Positions 1 to 12,498 are shown, counted from the first letter of the stretch. The stretch is DNA of 64,000 bases from Jacaranda mimosifolia (GCA_018894105.1 CM032131.1:2134501-2198500); one strand, 5' to 3'. Numbers and translations: made by a program. Notes: generated by a model from the letters alone, not told the origin.

Positions 1-3000
1 TCATTTTTTATTATCATTATTTTTAAATTTTGAAAAAATAATTATTGAAAATGAGTTAAAAATAAATTTGTATTTGGATAGATTATTGAAAAAGTAATGA
101 TTATTTTGACTTTAGTAGATTGTAGGTGGAAAGATATAGAAATAATGAAATAGAGAGAGAAGATATATATGTTATTGAAAAAAGATATATAAGTTATAGA
201 AGAATGTGTTTTGAAATAAAAATAAAATTAATGTCGAGTGAAAATATATAAAAAGTAATGTATTTTCATAGTTAAATAGTAGATAATATAAAAATGATGT
301 GTGGAAATAAAACCAAACGGGTTGAGATTGAGAGCAATTTGACCCCAAATATGTAAAGTAATTAGCAGACAATATGACGGCCGCAAATCACAATCTCAAA
401 TTGTGAATTGTGATCTACAATAATTTAAACTGAATCGATCCATATAAAAAATACGAATTTTAATCTGTTTAAGAAATAGCATCCACATATTCATCTACAA
501 CTGCTACAAGTTGTTCCTTTCTTATTCATTGCCCCCTTTTCCACTCTAGATTTTTAATATTCACTCACTTCATATATTAATTTTTCCCTCCATTACTCAA
601 ACTGTTATAGATTTATACATACATTCTTAAAATGTGATCTCAAATTCCATGCCTTCAATAAGAAAGCATGAACATATGTTTTTTTTTTTTTTTTACAAAT
701 ATTTTTATAAAAAATATAAAATTTATTAAATACTGTAAAAATAGAAAGTGTTAAATATTTATAGTACTAAAGTGTGGATTGTATATGTTTTTTCTTTTCT
801 TAAAAAAAGAAAGAAGAGAAAGCATAAAGTGATATCATACATACTTTCAAATTTTTCTTTTTCTTTTTCTTTTTCTTTTGAAAGGTAAAGTTTGAGACCA
901 TTCTTTTACATATATATATATATATATATATGGTAAATGTAATAATGCTAACTTATGGAGATCAAAATTTATAATGACAATTGAGACTTGAAAAATGGTA
1001 ATGAATGAGAAGGAAAGGAGACAATTAATTGATTATATATAGATTGGCATGTGAACGAGATGTGATTGGTTGTAGAAAAGAGGACACCAATGGGGCCCCA
1101 ATTTGCATTCAATTATGAAGAATCAAAGTTCTTATATGCATTAAGGGTCAAAAAGGTTAAACAACCGGGAATCACGTTCAATAAAATATAGCGTGATGCA
1201 TATTATTTAATATAAATATTTTTATAATACATATAAAAATATTTTCATTCAATTCATTTAGATGATCTTTGTGTGGTCCAGACCACGATACAAATAACTC
1301 TTTCATTGTGATATATATTATTAGATTTTGTTTTGAGGCGTAATTAGAGAGTTGCATGTTTTGGAAAAATATGATGTGCTGTGATTTTATTTTAGAAAGA
1401 GATTTTTTATACTGTAAATATTAAATTATTACTTTTTTATTAGTTAGCAGAGTTAAATTGTGATTTCATGTTAATATTTCACGTATGTATTAGTGTAATG
1501 CCAAAAGATGTATGTGTGCGTATATGTATATATAATGATTATTTTTATCTTTAAAAATGGGAATGAGAGTATTTTAATGATGTATTAGATATATTTTGAA
1601 AATATCTTTAGTGTTTTAGAGAAAATAAAAAAGTCATGTTTTGTTCTATTTTACATATTTTGAGAGAATATTTTTTGATAGTGGAACCGAAAAATGCATG
1701 GGGATATTTGATTTTATTTTGGATTTTAATAAATTCTAATACAAATGTCTCTATATAAATTTTTATTTGATTAGTGGTATCACATTAAATTTTTATATAT
1801 TTTTATGTTAATAGTGAAATAATAATTAAAAAATAGATATTTATATTAAAATAGTGATAAGATCAAGAAGACATAAATTTGTTTTTTTATTACTGTAATA
1901 ATTCAAAATGATTAATTTTTGTAAATACTTATATAAAGGAAATAAGATGCATATTGGTAAAATATTTAGTTTTATTTTATGAGGAAAAAACACTAAGATA
2001 AAGCTAAAAAGAATTATAAAAACTCCTTAATTTATATTTTTATGTTTAAAAAGCCCATTAAATATATTTTCTAACCAAAAAACCCATGAAATAATTCTTG
2101 GACTTAAGTTACTTAACTTATAAGTTAAGAAATTTTAACGAATACTTGACATTTTTCTTTATATAAATTTATTCTTTAAATTTTTTAAACTGATTTATAT
2201 TATTGAGGATTTTGACTTTATTGAACTCAAAATTTTTGGAGAAATATATTTCTTGAGTTTTTAAGTATATAAATTATAGTAGGGAAAAATTTGGTTTTAA
2301 AAATGAAATGAACTAAACAAAGAGACTGAATTTTTTATAATTCAAAAATAACTTTTGTAAAAAAAATTTACTACAAAAATTAAATATTAATAAATAAGAA
2401 AATTTCTTAACGTGGGATGTTTATAGATAATTCTGTCCAAAAATAGGTGTATGTTAATAATTTAACTTGTTCAAATAACAAGTTTATCGGATGGTTTTTC
2501 CAAAACGGAAATTATTTTTTTAACAAAAATACAGAAAATTTATTTTAAGGAAATTTTGGCAATATTTTCTTTTTAAACTAAAAGCATATAATGCAAATGG
2601 GAAGACACGACGACAGCCGAGCATGGTGGCAGTTGTAGTGGTATACTTGGTAGTGACAATAAAAGGTATCTTGATTTGATATCTATAAATTCTCAGGCAT
2701 TGGATCACGTGTTTTCCACGTGGAAATCATCCAAATATATGTATTAAATTAAAAATATGTATTAAATTATTCAGTACCAATTGAAATTAAATATTAGGAG
2801 GCAGACATAAATGACAGTTCATCCACTACTGCCTGTTTCTTATGTCTTTTTCCCCCACTCCATTTTTAATATTAATTTACTTCATAATTTTTTATTTTTT
2901 ATCTTTTTATTTTCTAAGTATTATCTTAGTCTGCGCAAAAAATAAAAATTTGAATGCAGTATAATTTGAAATTGTAGTCTTATTTTTTTTCCGGAAAATA

Positions 3001-3016
3001 CATTAAAGATGCAGAC
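1..3016. other. AT-rich intergenic flank, no gene seen
   Basis: Low-complexity AT-rich sequence with T- and A-runs, a (TA)n microsatellite at about 909-931 and a (TTTTCT)-like run near 852-880. The short open frames here show no codon bias or recognisable domain. A stretch near 1740-1880 resembles one near 18360-18500 (both share a run of the type tatataaatttttatttga), so part of it is probably an old dispersed repeat. Confidence 0.6.
2706..2723. promoter_or_regulatory. Pair of ACGT-core (G-box-like) palindromes
   Basis: CACGTG at 2706-2711 and CCACGTGG at 2716-2723 lie 4 bp apart. This is the G-box core bound by plant bZIP and bHLH factors. They sit about 1.9 kb upstream of the catalase start, so a role in catalase expression is possible but only inferred. 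Confidence 0.3.
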
Positions 3017-3019
3017 TTA

Positions 3020-3404
3020 GAGGGTGTTTGAGTGAGCTTATAAGCCCCTCAAAACATTTTATAAAATATTTGAGAGCTTATAAAATGTCGAAAGGTGTTT
3101 GATATTTTTTTTAAAAAGAGCTTATAAGCTCTAAAAATAAGATGCTATGAGCTTATAAGCTCTTTTTAAAAAAGTAAGGAGTGTCTAATTTATTTTGAAG
3201 ATCTTAACAAGCTAGCTTAATTTTAATTATATTAATTAAAAAAATATCATTATTAACATCTTATAAGCTCCAGGATATTACTTTATCCAAACACTTTAAA
3301 ATTTTATTTTTAAAAAAGAATCTAACATTTTATAAGTTCCAAAAATATTTTATAAGATGTAGGAGCTTATAAGACTTTTTAAGTAAGATTAGCCAAACAC
3401 CCTC
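3020..3404. mobile_element. Tourist-like (PIF/Harbinger) MITE, copy 1
   Basis: A 385-bp non-coding element. Its left end GAGGGTGTTTG and right end CAAACACCCTC are perfect inverted repeats, flanked by the 3-bp duplication TTA (3017-3019 and 3405-3407). A TTA/TWA TSD with a GGGTGTTTG-type terminus is the signature of PIF/Harbinger-derived MITEs. The interior repeats the phrase gagcttataagc in both orientations. A diverged sibling lies at 11049-11436. Confidence 0.85.
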
Positions 3405-3407
3405 TTA

Positions 3408-4440
3408 GTCCATGTTTCATCTATATTTTTTGGGGTTGTTTGTGATAGAAAAAATTTAAGAAAATAGAATTTGTCGACATTTTCGATTCAATTTTCTTGT
3501 TCCTAGATTTTCTATGGGAATAATTTGTTATTCCCTTTCTCTACATATTTAAGTAGTGGGTGTTTGAATAAATTATTGAAAATGAAGTTATATTTCATTT
3601 TATTTTGAGATAGAGAATTTTTTTTTTTTTTTTGTAAATGTTTTTTTCATTTAATTTTTTTTATTAGTGTAGTAAAATTAGAATTTTATATTATTGAAGA
3701 TAGTTGTTGAAAGATATGAGTGTATATATAATTCTTCATTGATATAATGACTGAGAACAACTAGAAATTTCAATGGATATACTGGGAAAAAAAATGCATT
3801 CCAGGAGAAATGTTTAGTCTTATTTAAAAAAAAAAATGAAAACAAACATGCCTTTTAGTTAATTTATTAAATTATTTTTTAATAATTAAGTTATTAAAAA
3901 ATCTGATGACAATATTAATCTTGTTGCAAAATTTAAAATCAAAAAATTATTTCTAAATTCTCTCATTAGGATCTTAATTATTTCTTATAAATGACCTAAC
4001 TGTAGTAGAAAGAGTAATGCAAATTGTAAGCAAACGAGATCAGGCCCCCTCCACCTCATTTAGAAATAAAAAATAAATAATGATTCTTTTCTATAAAGTC
4101 TCATTTTTACGTAACTAAAAAAAGAAAAAATTGAAAACAACAGCTATTGATCTTACTCCTTCCATTGCGTCATATTTGAATTGTTGTATTCAGAAAATCA
4201 ACTGGTGCAATCATTAATTTTATCTGCATAACACCATCAATAATCGAATATAATTCATAAAAGTCGGTATTAATCTCAATCAGATTGAAAATTATCCGCA
4301 TAACATCATAAATAATCGATTATACTTCATAAAAATCAGTATTAATCCCAATCAAATTGACAAGTACTAACTAAAAAATTATTTAATATAAATGCATAGA
4401 GAAAATTCAAAGAGATGTGTGGAACTTGTCAAGTCACATG
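3408..4440. other. Intergenic, nothing recognised
   Basis: AT-rich sequence without a supportable gene. It contains a local near-duplication: the phrase ending in cataacaccatcaataatcga at about 4229 recurs as cataacatcataaataatcga at about 4299. Confidence 0.5.
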
Positions 4441-4599
4441 GGGAGTAATTTCAAAATTACTCAAACACCACCTCTAGGCTCTAGGCTCTAGGCTCTAGTG
4501 GTTCTCTATAAAGTCTCAAAGTTGGTTGCCACAAGCTCACACCGCTCTTCACACAAAAACTATTCATAAAATCTCTCACTCTCTCTCTAGCCTCTCTCA
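4441..4599 (+). promoter_or_regulatory. Catalase core promoter and 5' leader
   Basis: A TATAAA box lies at 4507-4512, so transcription probably starts near 4535-4545. The leader up to the ATG at 4600 is CT-rich (tctctcactctctctctag) and has no upstream ATG. Directly before the TATA box, the 7-mer CTCTAGG is repeated in tandem almost four times (4472-4498). Its role is unknown; it may be replication slippage. Confidence 0.7.
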
Positions 4600-7500
4600 A
4601 TGGATCCATACAAGGTACTCTTTTCTCTTTCGTTGATTTAAATCTTGGCCTTGTATTTTTTGATTTGATTAGCAATACTTGCACCATGCATTATGTAGAG
4701 AAATTTTTATTTTTTTATTTTGTGAAGTATAACTTTAATGAAGAGTGTGGCCGACAGCTTCATTTTTATATTTTTGTAATAGTTTCATATTTAAAAATCA
4801 TCTCATGTAAATTTACAATAAATATAATTCAATCCTCTTCCATTTTGAAAGAGTATTTTTAATTTGAAAATAAATTAATATTGCATGATTTGATCAATAC
4901 TATGAATACTTTGCTTGGTGTATATACTTCCCATGCACATACATCTATTGCAATAAGTACATAACTAGGCAATATTTTGTATTACCATGCCCAACTCACA
5001 TGCACATACACATACACATACACATACACATACATGACTACTATAATAAAGGACTTTTAGAGCTATTTTTTTTATCCTTAAAAGTTTAAAAATTGCCTTT
5101 AATACATATTGTGACAATTGGACCTTCATAACTGCAGTCGCAAAAATATGTGAAATAATAATATAGTTATCATTCATGACAAATAAAACTTTATAAATAA
5201 TGTAGATCCCATTTGAACTTCAAAAATAGAATGGATCATGAAAAACAAATGTGCGGCGGTACAGTATCACAAGTATAAACAATAGAGACTGTACACAAGT
5301 GTTTGGTAATAAGTAATAGTTGGGTTTTTGGAAATGATGGATATGGAGATGTAATCAAATTGAATTTTGTTTCAGGTAATTGTGAAGGAATTTAAAATTG
5401 TTGTATGTACTCGATCAAGGGCGATTTCCCGTTAAATAGTAAAATATGAATTATGACATGATTTATTTCTGTAGATTGTTTTCCCGATTATAATTACTAT
5501 GTTTGATCAAATTGATGAGATTATTTAATAATTCTGGTTGATGGCTGATGGTGCAGCTCCGTCCCTCAAGTACCTTTGATTCACCTTTTATGACCACAAA
5601 GTCTGGAGCTCCGGTTTGGAACAATGACAGCTCTTTGACAGTCGGAACCAGAGGTACGTATTTTCTCTTAGATCCGTTTTTAGCACAGATATATTAACGT
5701 TAGCTGAACCTTAATTAGCGTTTGATTGACTCGGATTTTGTTATTGTATGTCAGTTGTTTTTCAACCATGTATGATATGTAAGAAGTGAAATTAATGATT
5801 TGTTCTGATTATAGTACTTAAAACTTGCTATCTTCATTTTTCATGCATACAAGTAATGTTTTTTCTGGCCTTGAGCCAGGTCGGACTTCAAACTTTTGGC
5901 CCCCAAATGCAAAATTTTCTTATTAACTTCATTTTTTTTCATGCATATATATAAGCAAGTGAGATTTTTATGGCCTTGAGTAGACTCCCTGATGACAAAT
6001 TATCTTTGATCCAACAGGCCCGATTCTACTTGAAGATTACCATTTGGTCGATAAACTTGCCAACTTTGATCGCGAGAGGATCCCAGAACGTGTTGTCCAT
6101 GCCAGAGGAGCCAGTGCCAAAGGCTTTTTCGAGGTTACTCATGATGTTTCTCACCTCACCTGCGCTGATTTCCTCCGAGCTCCAGGAGTTCAAACCCCTG
6201 TTATTGTTCGATTCTCCACTGTCATTCACGAGCGTGGCAGCCCTGAAACCATCAGGGATCCCAGAGGATTTGCTGTGAAATTTTACACAAGAGAGGTAAA
6301 AACTTCGTTCGCATAATTACTTTGTTAACTTTTTAACCAGGCATGCATGTAACTGAGTCGTGCTCGAGTCCTAATAAAAATTGATAGGCTCGAACTTAGT
6401 ATTTTGAACTCCAACTCGATCAATCTTAGTTTTATAATAATTCAAGCTCGTTTTTGAGTTCAAAATAAGGAGAAAGTGCTCAAACTTGAGTTCTCGCTCG
6501 AACGCTCAATTAATCAAGCTCGAGCTAAGCTCGATCAACAAAATATTCGAACAACTTTAATGTTGAATAAAATCTAAATTGATAATTAATATGCAATACT
6601 CACAGTAATTAAAATATACAAAATATTTAATAATAGGAAAAACTAAAGCTCCTTAGCCAATTCTCAAGCTGTTGAAGAACTAAATTGAAGATCGAACTTG
6701 ACTTGTTATAAAACTTGAGTCGAGCTATAATCACGCTTACCACGCTGGTTAGATCCAACATCTTACACTCCTATATAAATATTTTACAATTTAATGATGT
6801 CTTCTCCTTCCATTTTCACGCACAGGGAAACTTTGATCTGGTTGGGAACAACATCCCCGTCTTCTTTGTACGTGATCCAATGAAATTCCCTGACGTGATC
6901 CACGCCTTCAAACCCAATCCAAAATCCAACATTCAAGAATACTGGAGAATCCTCGACTTCTTGTCCCACCATCCCGAGAGTTTGAGTACATTTATGTTCT
7001 TCTTCGATGATTTCGGCATCCCACAAGATTACAGGCACATCGAGGGCTCAAGTGTCCAAACGTATATGCTCATCAACAAGGCCGGAAAAGCAAATTATGT
7101 GAAGTTCTGCTGGAGGCCTACTTTGGGAGTGAAGAATTTGCTGGACGAAGAAGCTGTCAAGATTGGAGGAACTAACCACAGCCACGCCACTCAGGATTTA
7201 TACGATTCGATCGCGGCTGGAAACTATCCTGAATGGAAACTTTATATTCAGATTATGGATCCCGCACATGAGGACAGATTCGATTTTGATCCGCTGGATA
7301 CAACAAAGATTTGGCCTGAGGATATATTGCCTCTGATACCTGTCGGCCGCTTGGTTTTGAATAAGAACATTGATAACTTTTTTGCTGAGAATGAACAGCT
7401 CGCGTTTAATCCAGCTTTTGTCGTCCCAGGGATATATTATTCCCAAGATAAGATGCTCCAGGGTCGGGTTTTCGCTTATTCTGATACTCAGAGGCATCGT

Positions 7501-8430
7501 CTTGGGCCGAACTATATGCAGCTCCCGGTTAACGCTCCCAAATGTGCTTATCACAACAATCACTATGATGGTTTTATGAACTTCATGCACAGGGATGAGG
7601 AGGTATATATTTATATATTCCTCTGTTCTATCCAAGAAAAAGAAAAAAACAAAGAATTTAACAGTCGATATAAGCATCTCTAGACTAATTAGTATATGTC
7701 TAGTAACTGCTCCCTCCCCCCCCCCCCCCCCCCCCACCCCACATATTTTACATTTGTTTTTAAGGTAATAAGATGTTTCTATTCTTTCCCAGGTGAACTA
7801 TTATCCGTCGAGGTATTATCCTTGTCATAATGCTGAAAGCCACCCTATTCCTTCTGCTTTGTTGTCCGGGAAGCGCGAGAGGGTACGTATTTTTCGCTCT
7901 AACCAATCAGATGAAATCTGAATAACTTTCGAAAAGAGTGACTATGAAGATATTTCTTGAGTGATCTTATAATAAATGCTTCATTAACTGATTTGCAGCG
8001 CGTTATTGAGAAGGAGAATAACTTTAAGCAGTCTGGCGTGATGTACCGTTCATGGGAGCCAGACAGGTATGTACATCACTCTCTGCTCAGCTTTATTAGA
8101 GGCTTGTCGATCAATTTACATGAGTATTTATCTCTTTGTTGTATCACACCTCTTTTTTCAGGCAAGAGAGATTTATCCACCGGTGGGTTAATGCTTTGTC
8201 TGATCCACGAATCACTCATGAAGTCCGCAGTATCTGGATTTCATACTTGACTCAGGTTTGATCCTTATGCCTTTATAAACACTTTTTTTTTTTTTTTTTA
8301 TAATCATTTTTCATTGATATATTCGTGAAAACAATCATATTTACTTTTGTGGGATTAATCAATGCTGCAGGCCGACACGTCTCTTGGCCAGAAAATCGCC
8401 TCTCGTCTCAATTTGAGGCCAACAATGTGA
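4600..8430 (+). CDS. CAT: Catalase (peroxisomal, haem-dependent), 8 exons
   Basis: Breaks down hydrogen peroxide to water and oxygen in peroxisomes. Exons: 4600-4614, 5557-5653, 6018-6295, 6826-7602, 7793-7882, 7999-8066, 8162-8255, 8371-8430, all with GT..AG introns. They total 1479 nt, or 492 residues plus stop, the usual plant catalase length. The protein starts MDPYK. Catalytic His65 lies in [11 protein letters not shown], Asn138 in NFDLVGNN, and the haem-ligand Tyr348 in [14 protein letters not shown], all at the standard plant positions. The C-terminus ends [10 protein letters not shown], with QKI at -13 to -11, where the internal peroxisomal signal QKL of plant catalases sits, and SRL at -9. 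Intron 1 splits off only five codons. Compared with recalled family sequences, some positions look unusual: Cys225 and Arg227 where most have VKFHWKP, and YYPCHNAES in exon 5. The frame is open throughout, so I expect an active gene. I cannot assign the isoform. Confidence 0.97.
4999..5034. repeat. (CACATA)n microsatellite in catalase intron 1
   Basis: About six tandem copies of a CACATA hexamer inside the 942-bp first intron. It is a useful length-polymorphic marker; no function is visible. Confidence 0.85.
6340..6726. mobile_element. CTCGAG-rich insert in catalase intron 3
   Basis: Intron 3 (6296-6825) holds a segment rich in GCTCGA and TCGAGC. Its ends are loosely inverted: GTGCTCGAGTCCTAATAAAA on the left pairs with the complement of the TTATAAAACTTGAGTCGAGC region on the right. 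Such CTCGA-rich blocks are common in plant non-autonomous elements. No clear TSD, so family unassigned. Confidence 0.4.
7716..7735. repeat. Run of 20 cytosines in catalase intron 4
   Basis: An uninterrupted C20 tract, followed by ACCCC, lies 57 bp upstream of the exon 5 acceptor. It could form an i-motif or, on the other strand, a G-quadruplex. The length may be uncertain because homopolymers are error-prone in sequencing. Confidence 0.9.
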
Positions 8431-8640
8431 AGGCGACGACAGTTGAGCATGTTTTGAGTTGTGTGTGAGGAAAAACATATGGGTGAAAGATCTGGCGCTT
8501 GGAATTTATATATAAACTCAGTTGTAGTCCTTTGACTACCTTTGTTCTGTTGTATTGTGAATCCAACTTCTATGTTGTCTTACTAACTATGTCAATATTA
8601 TGATCTAAATAAATGAAGATACTTCATATTATAATGTCTG
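8431..8640 (+). terminator. Catalase 3' UTR and polyadenylation signal
   Basis: The stop TGA at 8428-8430 is followed by about 200 bp of T-rich 3' UTR with AATAAA at 8608-8613. A cleavage site shortly after, near 8625-8640, would be typical. Confidence 0.6.
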
Positions 8641-9185
8641 TCTTTCTATTATCTTCATCAAGAAATTTTAGTTGAATTATCAATGAGGTGACCTGCTGCC
8701 ATATTCTTGATCCGATTTTTTTTCATAGGGGAAGAGGAGGAGATGGGTTATCCATGCTAATTGTTCTAGAGATGTGATTATCACTAGTAAAATAAATTGA
8801 AAAACCATATAAAGTTTAAGATGAAGGATATTGATAGAAACTATTTTGTGTTATATTGTGTTTGGAATATTGTATATTGAAATTTTATCAAACTAGAAAA
8901 ATGCACTTGCATTGCCCGGTGCATACTTATTTTTAGAATACTATCATTGACAAATTTATTGAAGTACTAATATAAAATATAATATTGTAAGAAATTACAA
9001 GTTAAATTATAATGAAAACCATACCTTCTTATTATATATATTGGAAAAGTATATTAAAGTTTTCTGTATATACATGTATCCTGATTTTCATAATTTGTAT
9101 ATCAAACTATTATTTTATATTTTTTAATAGTTTAAAATCGAATTATGCATGCTTCTGTCATTTGAGCCAAGTAGTTAATTGGTTT

Positions 9186-10835
9186 AGTGGCATCATCCCG
9201 GGTGTCACAGGTTGCTTCTTGGAGAAGAGTGGCGATAGTGATTTTAGGAGGCGTTTGGAGTGACAAGGAGTTGTTGGCTAGCGTATAAGGAAGGAATCCG
9301 CCCATGAGCATAGGCTCTTCCTATGTGCGGATTGCAAAACTACCTTTGTAGCGAATTCACTGAATTGTAAGATGCTTTCTACCAAGTTTGAAGTTGTTTT
9401 GTGTTCGTCTGGGCACCGGACTTTAGTGGCTGTCGAGAGCACTTTCTCCACACGTGAGTAGCAAAGAGACTTTGAGCATAGGGCTTTCACAATTTAGTTT
9501 TATGAAACTCTTTCTATAGGGTGCTCCCTGAAGTATTGTGAATATTTTCACCAAATTTCACCGACAGACAGTTCTGTTTAAATATGAAATGGCTATGATA
9601 ATTAGAGTGTGGAATCATAGTGGCATTGTTTTAATTCTAGTTTATTGTGAGCGCAATTCCTCTTTCATGAAGAATCAAACAAAGCTAGAATATTGTGGAG
9701 TTGATGTAGATGCCGGGAGATACTCAATGATTCAAGTGATGATTCATTTAGAGTTCAGATGAGAAAATTCTAAAATATATACCTCCTCGGCCTTTCAACA
9801 TTTATTATGTGTAGAAGACTTCTTTTTCTTTTTCCCTACCATGCCTATTATAAGGGGGGACAATGGGCATGCGAAGTGGGCATTGACCAACCCTCTTGTG
9901 TTTTCATGACACTAAGTGAGCAACCCTTTCAGGGCTATGGGTAGCCTTCAGGGCCTAGCTCTAGACATCTCAAAGGAGTGCTTAGAGTCTTTGGATGAGT
10001 CAAGAACCAAATGGGAGATGTGGAGCTTGGACGGCACGCATTGGTTCTAGGAGGGAGGTGAGAGGTTGCAAGTAGAAATGTTATTGCCTTGCGGACTTTG
10101 AAAATTATGGGGCAACACCCCTAGACCGATTAAGTGATCCAAGCAAGCACTCCAATGCCTTGTGAACTAACTTGTAAGCATGCGCTATAGGTTCTAACCT
10201 TGCTACAAGGGGCCGCTAGCTTAGAGACATGCAGTTGTGGAGTGAAGCCGCATAGTGGAGAAGTTGAGGTAAGATGCCAGGAAGAGGAAAATGATGTTCT
10301 ATGCTCTGTGTGAGACTATGAAATATGATAGCACATTGCCTAAGCTTTGGATTAAAATGTTTCCATAGTCGAGCGAGGCACAAACGGTGGGCGCCATGGC
10401 GAGCTATAAGCCTAAGCACTCCGAGCAAGAGACAAGCACGAAAATTGCATTATGGTGTGTGAGTGACCCTCCATGCTAAGATGAAGCAAGATTGCTCCTT
10501 TACCATCGAGAGGTACACAAAGAGATTTAAGGTTAAAGGCATGCATGCTAGCTAGTTGGGGACTATTAAGGAAACATGCTCAGTGTGCGACACACGAGCT
10601 TTAGGCGAACATGAACATTATGAATAGGTGAGTGGGCACAACATTGTGATGCGTTCAGGTGTTTATTTTAGTAAGCTATTAGGTTGAGCGAGTAATCAGT
10701 CATCGTAAAGATTCAAAATGAAAGTTGGCGAATCAAAGGTTAGATGGAACTTGAGATGCCATCAAAGACAAATGAATAATCCACTTTAAAGATAGAGTTC
10801 ATTTGCGACACCAACATTTGAAATCTACCTAGCTT
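9186..10835. mobile_element. Unidentified GC-richer insertion (~1.65 kb)
   Basis: Noticeably more GC-rich than its surroundings, with no long ORF. Copy 2 of the flanking repeat has only about 20-30 bp at this place (near 11580-11600), so the segment behaves as an insertion into copy 1. No LTR, TIR or polyA end could be fixed. It may be a decayed LTR-element fragment. Short frames such as 9538-9762 show no domain. Confidence 0.4.
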
Positions 10836-11048
10836 TGGAGATGTGTGTATGCGTAAATTAAAAAAATACTTCTCTTGTTTGAAAGGTATTCACTTATAAC
10901 TTTTATAGTGCAATAGATTTAATATATTCAGCATGAATTAGGAAAAAAAAATAATAAAAGAATGGAAAACTAAAGTTTAAAAGAAGAAATTTACTCTTTG
11001 AAAAGATGATAGATTAGAAAAATTAATTATCACAATTTTTATTCTAGA

Positions 11049-11436
11049 GAGGGTGGGTTGGGTGAGCTTATAAGCTTCTCAAAATATTTTATGAGATGTT
11101 TGAGGGCTTATAAGATATAAAAAAGTGTTTAGTAAATTTAAAAAAAAAAGAGATTATAACCTTTTAAAAAAAGATATTAGAGTTTATAAGTTCTTTTTGG
11201 AAAAAAATAAGGGTTGCTAACTTATTTTTAAAATCTTAACAAACTCCTTAATTTTTATCACATTAATTACAAAAATGCCATTACCAACATTTTGTAAACT
11301 CCAAAATAATATTTTATCCAAACAATTATAATAAACTTATTGTTAAAAAAGACTTAGCATCTTCTAAACTCTAAAAATATCTTATAAGATGGAGGAGCTT
11401 ATAAGATATTCTAAATAAGTTTAGCCAAACACCTTC
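11049..11436. mobile_element. Tourist-like (PIF/Harbinger) MITE, copy 2
   Basis: Sibling of 3020-3404: starts GAGGGTGGGTTGGGTGAGCT, ends AGCCAAACACCTTC, and shares the interior phrases gagcttataag, ctcaaaatattttat and ggaggagcttataaga. Length is 388 bp. The TSD is degraded (TAA follows on the right). It sits inside the dispersed repeat that spans 8890-11950. Confidence 0.75.
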
Positions 11437-11950
11437 TAAAGTTATTAAATCACTTAGAATAGTTTTTTCTTTTTTCAATCTATTAATTTTTTTTTGGAGT
11501 AATTATATCTACATCAATCCTTCAAATCTTTTAAAATCATTTTATGTATTCTGTCATTTGAGTCAAGTAGTTAACTGGTCCAAAAATACTTCAAATTTTG
11601 TGTGCATGTACGTAAATTAGAAAAAGAAAACGCTTTTCTCATGTGAGAGCTGTCTTTTGTAACCCTTATAGTGTAATAGATTAACAAAAGAAATTAGAAT
11701 TAGTTTACTTTTAGAAAAAGATGTCAGATTACTAATTATCAGAATTTTGCATTCTAATGCTAATATTAACTGAAGTAATTAAATTATTTAACTTTTGCGT
11801 GATAATAAGGTAAGGATTTTAGTTATCAGTTTCTCTTTCTATTTTCTTAAATTGAATTTACTTCGACTCTCATTTCATCTCAATTTAGTGTACTTCTTCT
11901 TCTTCATCTTTTTCTTTTTCCTCTTCTCTTCACACATTTACAGTTGATTT

Positions 11951-12498
11951 TGCAAAATAAAAAAAATTACAAAAATCAATTTGGACATATAAAAAAGAAT
12001 ATATATATATATATAATTAGCTTAAAAAGTATAGAGTTGCTATTCCTTTTCTACAGTCTGTTAAAAATTTCTTCAAGTAGTTGCATCTACATCAATGTAA
12101 ATAAATTTTGTTTTTCAAAAAATCATCACCCCACTTTAGAAAAATGTTTTTATATATATTATAAGCAGTGATCAAAGTTTTAATGAATATTCCTTTGATT
12201 AGTTTGCTTACACGATTTTGTTGATAGGATCTACAGAACCGTCTTTTTATTTTTCTATTGTGTATCAACAAATTAATAAATAAGTTCTCCTATAATTGTC
12301 AACTTTCTGCAATTTTTTATGCCAAAAAAATCAGTATTTTAGCTATAAATTTATTTCCTATTTTGAATTTGAAAAGAGAAGTTCTTAAAATATATATTTT
12401 AAAACTTATATTTAATTTATCTAAATATGAACCATGCCTATTTTAATTCTCCTGACAAGAGATTTACATATGGAGAAAGAGTTTAACAATATGATTAT
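11951..12498. other. AT-rich spacer, nothing recognised
   Basis: AT-rich sequence with a (TA)n run near 12000-12015 and short open frames typical of low-complexity DNA. No domain or splice structure supports a gene. Confidence 0.5.

Larger units (their letters stand above)
8890..11950. repeat. Dispersed non-coding repeat, two adjacent broken copies
   Basis: Copy 1 is in pieces at 8890-9185, 10836-11046 and after 11437. Copy 2 covers about 11515-11950. Shared stretches include ctgtcatttgag-caagtagtta (9151 and 11550) and cgtaaatta followed by tatagtg-aatagatt (10850 and 11613). A third relative lies at 35170-35660. The left end contains a short hairpin, TGCAC..GTGCA, around 8900-8925. No coding potential, so the superfamily is unknown. 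Confidence 0.5.

Noticed and set aside
6026..7737. Open frames on the - strand and other + frames across the catalase exons
   Set aside because: They are shadows of the real coding frame; only the spliced + strand frame gives the catalase protein.
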